Shown here: piece after piece, positions 1 to 5,229 of the stretch
Layout of the letters: every line of letters begins with the position of its first letter
Position numbering within the stretch: position 1 is the stretch's first letter
Origin: JACJXF01 sp964349045
GTDB lineage: Bacteria; Bacteroidota; Bacteroidia; Bacteroidales; GCA-2748055
Direction: 5' to 3'
DNA: 5,229 bases
Assembly: GCA_964349045.1 (NCBI GenBank)
Contig: CAYGFI010000254.1
Coordinates: 1 to 5,229, forward strand
Program-made: the position numbers and the translations under genes
The notes under the pieces: model-generated
Seen by the model: the letters and a program-made list of their open reading frames with translations, nothing else
The model's database searches: none
Told to the model about the DNA's origin: nothing

Positions 1-2454
1 ATTTACTCAAACAAGGCAAGAATTTATAATATTCAAAATGATTATCCTGCTGCCATTGAATATCTTGAACAATGTCTTAGAATTTACGATGAAATCAAAA
101 TACCTGATAGTAGTTATTATAGCAATGTTACTTTGGCATATCAAAACCTTGGAATCTCATATAGTGGAATCAAGGATTTTAAAACGGCATTGAATTATTT
201 CATAAAATGTGCTGATTTAAGGGAAAGACATAACTTATCAAATCTTGCTATATCTTATCTTAACCTTGCCAATACATTTGTTAAAACTGGTAATTTATTA
301 AAAGCAGACAAATTATTTATTAAAAGTATCAGTGAATTTGAAAAAGAATTGGCTATTGACTATCAAAGAATAGCAGATGCGTATATTGATTACGGCCTCT
401 TTATGAGAGAAACAAGCCGGGAAGAGGAAGCCCTTGAATACCACACAAAAGCTCTTACCATCAGTATTAAAAACTTCGGTGCAAAGCATCCCTACGTATC
501 TCTCGCATACAAATATATTGGTGATCATTATGACGGCAGGGAAGATTTTAATACGGCTCTTCAATATTACCAAAAAGCCCTGATCGCCCTTGTAACCAAT
601 TTTAATAAACCGGGTATTGCTATTAATCCTTCATTGGATTCAGCGCTTTTAGATGTGGATCTCCTGAAAATTTTGCAGAAGAAATCGGAGGTTTTAGAAA
701 AACTTTCATTTCAGCAAAACAACCCGGAACAGGAAGTGCAGAGTATGAAGATAAGCCTTGAGACAATTAATCTGGCATTACAGCTTATAAAGAGGATACG
801 TAATGATTATATATCGGAGGAAAGTCGTCTCTACCTCATGGAAAACGAGAAAGAAACTTATTTGTCTGCCACGCGCATCAGCCGGAACCTGTACAATCTT
901 ACAGGGGATCCTGCTTACCTGAATCAAATGTATACTATTGCCAGGCAAGCCAAATCTGCTATACTTCACAATGAAATTACCGGTAATGAATTGTTTTATT
1001 CCATTGGCCTTCCGGATAGTATCATGCAGAAACATAAAAAGATACTCGGAGACATTGCTGCTTATAACCATTTAATTCATGAAGAGGTACAAAAACTCCA
1101 GCCTGATAACAAAAAGACAGACTTTTGGAAGGATGCACTTTTTGAAATGAACCGCGAAAAAGATAGAATACAAGTTGCAATAAATGAACAGTTTCCGCGA
1201 TACCGGGATCTTTTGCAAAAGACTGAGCCGGTTAGTCTTGAAGAAATACAATACCATCTTAAAAAGGACGAAACACTTATAGAATATTTGTTATCAAATA
1301 AGTACACCCTGGGGAACAGAGAACTGTACATCTTTACCATTACAAAAAAGAGTATTCATTTTCAGGAGTTGTTTCTGGATTCACTTTTTGCCAGAAATGT
1401 TAAAACCATAAAACAAAACACGCAGCAGGTTCAACTCCCCGGTGATTATAAGAATAATTTCAAACACTATACCTCTGCTCTTTTTGCCATGTATGAAAAG
1501 CTTATCAAACCGGTTGAGAATGTTATTGCCGGAAGTAAGCTGATAATTATCCCGGATGAAGAAATAGGCTATCTGCCATTTGATGCATTTATCAAGGTAA
1601 TGCCGGGCCCGGGTCAGTCGGATTTCGAGGGATTGGAATACCTGGTAAAAACCTATACTATTTCTTATGGCTATTCTTCTTCGTTGGTTTTCAACAAGGA
1701 TAATAAAAAGAGGGAGGGAAAAGAGATATTGGCTTTTTCACCGGATTACGGGAATTCTTCAGACCTCTCCGGCAACGATTTAGAATCCCTTCGCGGAACC
1801 GGAAAAGAAATTCAGGCAATTTTCAGTCATTTCAGGGGTAAAGAATACAACGGAAACCAGGCTACGGAAGGTGCTTTCAAAGCTTTAATGCAATATCCCT
1901 CGAACATACACCTCGCGATGCATGCCTTATCCGACACCGGTAATTCCAGGTATTCCTGCCTGGTATTTGATCGAGGTCACGATACAATTGAAGATGGATA
2001 TTTGTACGATTACGAGATCAGTTTAAGCCGGATCAGATCAACGATGGTTGTTCTTAGCGCCTGCAACACAGGAACCGGGACACTTTACCAGGGAGAGGGA
2101 TTGATGAGTTTAACGCGTGCTTTTATTCTTGCCGGAGCGTCATCGGTTATCAAAACATTGTGGGATGTCAATGACGATGCAAGTGCACAAATAATTTCTT
2201 CTTTTTATTCCCATCTTGCAAGGGGAAAAGAAAAGGACGTTGCGCTTCGTCTGGCAAAACTTGATTATTTGAATGAAACTTCCCCGGCTTATAAAAATCC
2301 ATTCTATTGGGCGGCTTACCAGGTTATGGGTGATAAATCCCCCATCACAAATAACAGGCAACACATCTGGAAAATTGTTCTTGCAGTTTTAATACTACTT
2401 ATTGGAGGAATTTATATAGTTTATTTTAAACGACGAAGAAGCTTTCCAGCCTGA
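1..2454 (+). CDS. TPR-CHAT caspase-like protein with C-terminal membrane anchor (5' end missing)
   Basis: The reading frame is open from base 1, so the gene starts upstream; a TTG at 133 lies mid-TPR and is not a credible start. 817 residues are visible. Window residues 1-205 hold about five TPR units with the usual A..Y, G.....Y..A and KAL patterns; the fourth and fifth resemble 42-residue kinesin-light-chain-type repeats. Residues 205-470 are a helical linker typical of CHAT proteins. Residues about 485-778 form the CHAT domain (caspase/separase-like cysteine protease fold): strand motif LIIIPDEEIGYLPFDAF, predicted catalytic His641 in HLAMHA and Cys688 in LSACNTG, then TRAFILAGASSVI and FYWAAYQVMGD. 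A hydrophobic segment (789-809) followed by KRRR suggests a C-terminal anchor with a cytoplasmic tail. That would place TPR and CHAT outside the inner membrane if the missing N-terminus carries a signal peptide (inference). Both catalytic residues are present, so activity is plausible. Substrate unknown; the convergent neighbour is a candidate. Confidence 0.93.
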   Translation: MYSNKARIYNIQNDYPAAIEYLEQCLRIYDEIKIPDSSYYSNVTLAYQNLGISYSGIKDFKTALNYFIKCADLRERHNLSNLAISYLNLANTFVKTGNLLKADKLFIKSISEFEKELAIDYQRIADAYIDYGLFMRETSREEEALEYHTKALTISIKNFGAKHPYVSLAYKYIGDHYDGREDFNTALQYYQKALIALVTNFNKPGIAINPSLDSALLDVDLLKILQKKSEVLEKLSFQQNNPEQEVQSMKISLETINLALQLIKRIRNDYISEESRLYLMENEKETYLSATRISRNLYNLTGDPAYLNQMYTIARQAKSAILHNEITGNELFYSIGLPDSIMQKHKKILGDIAAYNHLIHEEVQKLQPDNKKTDFWKDALFEMNREKDRIQVAINEQFPRYRDLLQKTEPVSLEEIQYHLKKDETLIEYLLSNKYTLGNRELYIFTITKKSIHFQELFLDSLFARNVKTIKQNTQQVQLPGDYKNNFKHYTSALFAMYEKLIKPVENVIAGSKLIIIPDEEIGYLPFDAFIKVMPGPGQSDFEGLEYLVKTYTISYGYSSSLVFNKDNKKREGKEILAFSPDYGNSSDLSGNDLESLRGTGKEIQAIFSHFRGKEYNGNQATEGAFKALMQYPSNIHLAMHALSDTGNSRYSCLVFDRGHDTIEDGYLYDYEISLSRIRSTMVVLSACNTGTGTLYQGEGLMSLTRAFILAGASSVIKTLWDVNDDASAQIISSFYSHLARGKEKDVALRLAKLDYLNETSPAYKNPFYWAAYQVMGDKSPITNNRQHIWKIVLAVLILLIGGIYIVYFKRRRSFPA

Positions 2455-3461
2455 TCCCGGTAAAATCCTTCTGATTCAGAGAGCGCCTTAAAATAAGGAA
2501 TAGCCTTCGCTGTATCACCGATTTTCAGGTAGGATAATCCAAGATACCATTGAGCTTCTTTCATATATTCCTGTGCCTGACCAACGACAAAAGAGAGACT
2601 GGAAACTGACTGCGAATAGTTTCCCAGTTCCATTTGTGTAATTCCATAGAAAAAAGCGGGGGCCATAAAAAAAGCATCCTCTACCATCACATCCTGGAAC
2701 ATGGAAGCTGCCAAAGCGTAATTTCCCTTGTTGTATAATTCAATTGCTTCATTATATTGCACAGCCAGGTCTGAACTAAGCCCACGGGTAACAGGAGACA
2801 GGGTGACCATGGGATTATAAAAAGCAGCATAAAGTTTTTCAGGATCCCCTGAAGGAACCAGGGACCTGAAGAGTATTGCCCCAACTAATAAAGAAGCAGC
2901 CATCAAACTCACAACACGAATGGCGGTGGCTTTGCTCCACGCGGCTTTTTTATTAAATATGGTTTTTAACACAGAATGGTGCTTTTCAGGCTCCAGGGAT
3001 TGATGTATGAATTCTCTTAACTCTTCAGTACGGGGATCTCCGGTTTCCTGATCCTGGCTATTTTCAATCCATTCGTTAACCCATGTATCCGAAATTTCAT
3101 TTACGTTATTTTCATCGATCTCCTTTTTTATCTGATCGATTTCCTGCTGCAATTCCCGGTTAATTATTCTTTCATTCAGAGCATCTGTAACGAACTCACG
3201 GTTATCCTTAATATAACCCGGTTTCCCGTTATAGGAATATATCGTCTCATTTACCATGGATCTCGTTTCCTGTAAGGTGGGATCATTTTTCACATCCTCC
3301 AGGTCGGATCTTCCCCTCATATATTCATTTACCTGGCAATAGAGAAGGTATTCTGCCTGAAGTTCTTTATTATTAGTAAGACTCTTTTCAAATACCCTCA
3401 TTTCTCTTTGAGAGAGGCGTCCTTCATAGTAATCAATAATATAATTGATGTTTTTTGTCAT
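2421..3461 (-). CDS. Membrane-anchored anti-sigma-like protein with C-terminal TPRs
   Basis: 346 residues from the ATG at 3461. An in-frame GTG at 3497 would add 12 residues, but the family-like N-terminus (IIDYYEGRLSQREMRVFE, matching the pattern of anti-sigma N-termini) begins right after the ATG, so I prefer it. Residues 1-170 are charged and helical, with a likely coiled coil near 95-118; there is no HxxxCxxC zinc motif. One membrane segment lies at about 181-202, preceded by KKAAWSKATAIR, which predicts a cytoplasmic N-terminus and an extracytoplasmic C-terminus. After the membrane come the FYNPMVTLSPVTRG stretch and about three TPR-like units (230-340), for example YNEAIELYNKGNYALAASMF and WYLGLSYLKIGDTAKAIPYF. 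It follows the ECF sigma gene by 45 bases (9 if the GTG is used), the usual place for a cognate anti-sigma factor. Its last codons overlap the 3' end of the CHAT gene on the other strand. The anti-sigma role is inferred from position and topology. Confidence 0.85.
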   Translation of the reverse strand: MTKNINYIIDYYEGRLSQREMRVFEKSLTNNKELQAEYLLYCQVNEYMRGRSDLEDVKNDPTLQETRSMVNETIYSYNGKPGYIKDNREFVTDALNERIINRELQQEIDQIKKEIDENNVNEISDTWVNEWIENSQDQETGDPRTEELREFIHQSLEPEKHHSVLKTIFNKKAAWSKATAIRVVSLMAASLLVGAILFRSLVPSGDPEKLYAAFYNPMVTLSPVTRGLSSDLAVQYNEAIELYNKGNYALAASMFQDVMVEDAFFMAPAFFYGITQMELGNYSQSVSSLSFVVGQAQEYMKEAQWYLGLSYLKIGDTAKAIPYFKALSESEGFYRDQAGKLLRRLK

Positions 3462-3474
3462 TGGGTTTCGTAAA

Positions 3475-3490
3475 ATTATCTTAAGATAAT
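3475..3490. repeat. Perfect 16-bp palindrome at the sigma/anti-sigma junction
   Basis: ATTATCTTAAGATAAT reads identically on both strands with no spacer. With the preferred ATG (3461) for the anti-sigma-like gene, it lies wholly in the 45-base gap after the sigma stop codon, 13 bases before that start on the minus strand. With the GTG start it would be coding. A spacer-less dyad fits a protein-binding site better than an RNA hairpin. No function is established. Confidence 0.6.
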
Positions 3491-3506
3491 CCTCCACGGG
3501 TTTAAA

Positions 3507-4103
3507 TTACTCATAAATAACTTTTTCTGCTGATTCCTGGTATTTTTTCAAAGAAATGAATCCAGGATGATTTTTAACTTTATAAATAAGTTCTGCCTGG
3601 CTTTCACATTTTAACTTTTTCACATATCCATAGCTATATCCCAGTTTTTCAGCAATTTCTTTGTATGAAAACTCCTGCCAGTGGAGCTTGAGTACGCTTT
3701 TGTATAAGGGATCCAGAGTTTCAAACATCTCATAAAAAATTTGTTCGTATAAATTATTGTCGTGAATTTCAGCGAAATCCTGTTCGATAATATCATCCAT
3801 CTGTTGGGCAAGGTAGTTTGAGGATGACTGGCGCTTTGCAATAATGTTCTTCCAGAGATTTTCGCAAACACAGTAAAGAAAAGTCTGTAATTTACAGGTA
3901 AGCACGAATTCATTGGAATCAATTTTCTGCAGTATGATCATCAAACCATCCTGAAAAATATCCTTGGCATCTTCCCCGGTTCCTCCCATCTGGTTAACCA
4001 TAAGCCGTATCATGGGCAGGTACCTGGCCGACAGGTAGCGAACGACGTAGCTTTGCCGGCTTCTCAGACACTCGATAATTTCCTGGTCGGTATATTCTTT
4101 CAT
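3507..4103 (-). CDS. ECF-type sigma-70 family RNA polymerase sigma factor
   Basis: 198 residues, a normal length for an ECF sigma factor. Region 2 spans about residues 20-92: EDAKDIFQDGLMIILQKI is the core-polymerase-binding part and LQTFLYCVCENLWKNIIAKR corresponds to regions 2.3-2.4, which recognise the -10 element. A variable linker follows at 93-120. Region 4 spans about 124-175, with a helix-turn-helix in FSYKEIAEKLGYSYGYVKKL. The recognition helix (GYSYGYVKKLKCESQAEL) differs from the common VSEGTVKSRLHRAR type and resembles a Bacteroidota subgroup I know next to TPR proteins. The start is the ATG at 4103; the first residues (YTDQEIIECL) match typical ECF N-termini, and no Shine-Dalgarno sequence precedes it. 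It should direct RNA polymerase to a small regulon, controlled by the protein encoded just downstream; target promoters cannot be identified from this window. Confidence 0.93.
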   Translation of the reverse strand: MKEYTDQEIIECLRSRQSYVVRYLSARYLPMIRLMVNQMGGTGEDAKDIFQDGLMIILQKIDSNEFVLTCKLQTFLYCVCENLWKNIIAKRQSSSNYLAQQMDDIIEQDFAEIHDNNLYEQIFYEMFETLDPLYKSVLKLHWQEFSYKEIAEKLGYSYGYVKKLKCESQAELIYKVKNHPGFISLKKYQESAEKVIYE

Positions 4104-4108
4104 ACCAT

Positions 4109-4116
4109 CAAATATA
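4109..4116 (-). promoter_or_regulatory. Possible Bacteroidota -7 element next to the sigma gene start
   Basis: On the minus strand this reads TATATTTG, an exact match to the Bacteroidota -7 consensus TAnnTTTG. It ends only five bases before the sigma ATG, so a transcript from it would be leaderless or nearly so. No good TTTG -33 element is found at the expected distance. In this A/T-rich DNA a chance match is quite possible. Confidence 0.27.
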
Positions 4117-4230
4117 TGAAGTTTTTCAATAAAAAAAATTAATTATTATTTTATTGAATACTAATACTTTAGAACCAAAATCTAAAAAAAGTTTCCTCCT
4201 GACATAAAAATATATTGAAAATCGGGGTAA

Positions 4231-4238
4231 CAAAATTA
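4231..4238 (-). promoter_or_regulatory. Alternative -7 element for the sigma/anti-sigma operon
   Basis: On the minus strand this reads TAATTTTG, also matching TAnnTTTG. It would give a 5' leader of about 120 bases before the sigma ATG, a more ordinary arrangement than the element next to the start. No clear -33 TTTG lies about 19 bases further upstream, so support is weak. Confidence 0.25.
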
Positions 4239-4302
4239 GACCCATCCTTATTAACCTATATAAATCATTTTATTTCAGACCTCGTTAGATTTTAAGTTGA
4301 AA

Positions 4303-4322
4303 CTGACGGGGTGGAGCCGTAG
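4303..4322 (+). other. Small imperfect hairpin
   Basis: ACGG at 4306-4309 can pair with CCGT at 4317-4320 around a 7-base loop (GGTGGAG); CT and AG extend the stem past one bulged G at 4305. No T-run follows, so it is not an intrinsic terminator. Six pairs may arise by chance. Confidence 0.3.
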
Positions 4323-4332
4323 GAGTAATTGG

Positions 4333-4367
4333 AAGGTTAAAGGAGAAAGGTAAAAGGTTAAAGGGGA
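4333..4367 (+). repeat. Five tandem 7-bp units upstream of the histidine kinase
   Basis: Consecutive units are AAGGTTA, AAGGAGA, AAGGTAA, AAGGTTA and AAGGGGA: AAGG and the final A are constant, and positions 5-6 vary. The array is in perfect 7-bp register and ends 35 bases before the first possible kinase ATG. The first and fourth units, extended by the following four bases, give an 11-bp direct repeat with a 21-bp period, about two helical turns. It could be a set of regulator-binding half-sites or a slippage-prone short repeat. Confidence 0.7.
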
Positions 4368-4402
4368 TATAATTCTAAATAAGAATATTAGAATAAATAT
4401 AA

Positions 4403-5229
4403 ATGGTAAAAAATAAAAATCATATGGAAATAAAACTGGAAGGGGTTCAGATCATGATGAGGAACCGTAACATGGAGGCTAAACTGGCTGAAAAAAAGTT
4501 GGAGATGGAGAAAATCAATTCTAAATTGGCCAGGGCCAATGAGGAACTGGTGGAGCTGGAAAAAATTAAAATGGAGTTCCTGACCATTATCAGCCATGAG
4601 ATCCGTACTTCATTGAATGGTATACTGGCTCCCATCCTGTTACTTCAAAGTAAACTAAAAGACAGCCAGTATTCGAAACTTTTCGAAATACTTGTTTCCT
4701 CTGCATCGCGGCTGGAAAAATTTGCGCTAACCTCATTATTCATTACGGAATTAAAAACCGGGATAAGAAAATTCTCTGCCAATACAATCAATCTTTATGA
4801 TTTTGTTCAGGATATTCTGATCAATATCCATATCATCTCCAATGAAAAAAATCTAAGATTTGATGCCAATGCCATTCCGAAGGATCTGAACATCAAGGGC
4901 GATTCGCGTTTGTTATTCATATGTTTTAAAGGCATCCTGGAAAATGCAGTTATTTATTCACCGGTATGTGGGACCATTGGTATCCACGCAGCAATTAATA
5001 ATAATACAATTACCTGCGATATTTCCGATGAGGGTCCTGGTTTTTCACATGCCGCCCTGAACAACCTGTTCAAACTGTTCCGACCGGGTGAACCGCATAT
5101 TGATCAGAACCTGGGTCTGGATCTTACCCTGGCCGGGTTAATTATGGAAGCCCATACGGGGAAGATCGAGGTGGAGAATGTCGATGGGAAGGGAGCCAGG
5201 GTGAGGTTGATTTTTCCGGTGGAAATAAA
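4403..5229 (+). CDS. Soluble histidine kinase without sensor domain (3' end missing)
   Basis: Open to the window end with no stop; the last complete codon is at 5225-5227. Two in-frame ATGs are possible, 4403 and 4424; numbering here is from 4424 (268 residues visible). Residues 17-50 form a heptad-rich coiled coil leading into HisKA, with the H-box FLTIISHEIRTSLNGI and phospho-accepting His58; the usual proline of HE[IL]RTPL is Ser63. The HATPase_c domain follows: N-box ILENAVIYSP (Asn174), G1 box DEGPGF (202-207), F-box LFKLF (215-219), and a G2 region NLGLDLTLAGLIMEAHTG in which the first glycine is replaced by Asn229. The fold reaches its usual final strand (GARVRLIFPV), so probably only a few residues are missing unless a receiver domain follows. 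There is no membrane segment and no PAS or GAF domain, so it should be cytoplasmic and take its signal through the coiled coil or a partner. No response regulator is visible. It is divergent from the sigma gene. Confidence 0.92.
   Translation, partial: MVKNKNHMEIKLEGVQIMMRNRNMEAKLAEKKLEMEKINSKLARANEELVELEKIKMEFLTIISHEIRTSLNGILAPILLLQSKLKDSQYSKLFEILVSSASRLEKFALTSLFITELKTGIRKFSANTINLYDFVQDILINIHIISNEKNLRFDANAIPKDLNIKGDSRLLFICFKGILENAVIYSPVCGTIGIHAAINNNTITCDISDEGPGFSHAALNNLFKLFRPGEPHIDQNLGLDLTLAGLIMEAHTGKIEVENVDGKGARVRLIFPVEI

Larger units (their letters stand above)
4104..4402. other. Divergent intergenic region between sigma factor and histidine kinase
   Basis: Roughly 300 bases without a gene on either strand. 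The sigma-proximal half is very A/T-rich with A and T runs. The kinase-proximal half holds a G-rich stretch with a small hairpin, then five tandem 7-bp purine-rich units, then an A/T-rich leader. It must contain promoters for both flanking genes. No tRNA, riboswitch or open reading frame of note was recognised. Confidence 0.75.

Noticed and set aside
133..135. TTG as start of the CHAT gene
   Set aside because: The same frame is open to base 1 and the upstream codons complete a TPR unit, so the true start lies before the window.
313..1340. Several open frames of 60-97 codons on the minus strand inside the CHAT gene
   Set aside because: They overlap a clear, long, motif-bearing gene, and their translations are rich in Phe, Ile, Ser and Cys with no recognisable domain; they are antisense shadows.
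2140..2364. A 74-codon minus-strand open frame opposite the CHAT catalytic region
   Set aside because: Shadow of the conserved CHAT domain; no start context or family features.
4368..4373. TATAAT as a -10 promoter box for the kinase
   Set aside because: Bacteroidota housekeeping promoters use TAnnTTTG, not TATAAT, and no matching -35 lies upstream; a chance match in A/T-rich DNA is likely.
4372..4394. AGAAT/ATTCT inverted and direct repeats just before the kinase start
   Set aside because: Five-base arms in very A/T-rich DNA are expected by chance; no further support.
4388..4635. Minus-strand open frames of 62-69 codons opposite the kinase start
   Set aside because: They are antisense to the coiled coil and H-box of the histidine kinase, and the Phe/His/Gln-rich product is a typical shadow of coiled-coil codons.
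1..5229. CRISPR array, Cas genes or a gasdermin gene accompanying the CHAT protease
   Set aside because: No regularly spaced repeats and no Cas or gasdermin-like coding sequence in the window; the Craspase comparison is only an analogy.

Overview
The window looks like a chromosomal segment from a member of the Bacteroidota. The evidence is the A/T-rich intergenic DNA, the lack of convincing Shine-Dalgarno sequences before the starts, a TAnnTTTG-type promoter element, and the pairing of a TPR-CHAT protein with an ECF-type sigma factor and a membrane-bound TPR anti-sigma-like protein, a style of gene set I associate with this phylum. No rRNA, tRNA, CRISPR array, insertion sequence or integrase gene is visible. 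The species cannot be told from the sequence.

Layout, left to right. (1) Positions 1-2454, plus strand: the 3' part of a large gene for a TPR-CHAT (caspase-like) protein with a C-terminal membrane anchor; its start lies before the window. (2) Positions 2421-3461, minus strand: a single-pass membrane protein with an anti-sigma-like cytoplasmic N-terminus and C-terminal TPRs, converging on the CHAT gene with a 34-base tail-to-tail overlap. (3) Positions 3507-4103, minus strand: an ECF-type sigma-70 factor, immediately upstream of (2) and very probably co-transcribed with it. A perfect 16-bp palindrome sits at their junction. (4) Positions 4104-4402: a roughly 300-bp divergent intergenic region with candidate promoter elements, a small hairpin and five tandem 7-bp units. 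(5) Positions 4403-5229, plus strand: a soluble histidine kinase with a coiled coil, HisKA and HATPase_c but no sensor domain; its stop codon lies just past the window.

How they may work together (inference). The sigma factor would be held at the membrane by the TPR protein. The CHAT protein has both catalytic residues (His at window residue 641, Cys at 688), its own TPRs and a membrane anchor, which makes it a candidate protease or partner acting on that anti-sigma-like protein. The logic resembles the known type III-E CRISPR Craspase pathway, where TPR-CHAT cleaves Csx30 and so frees a sigma factor, but no CRISPR component is present here. The histidine kinase may be an independent neighbour or a second regulatory input; nothing in the sequence ties it to the sigma system except divergent proximity.
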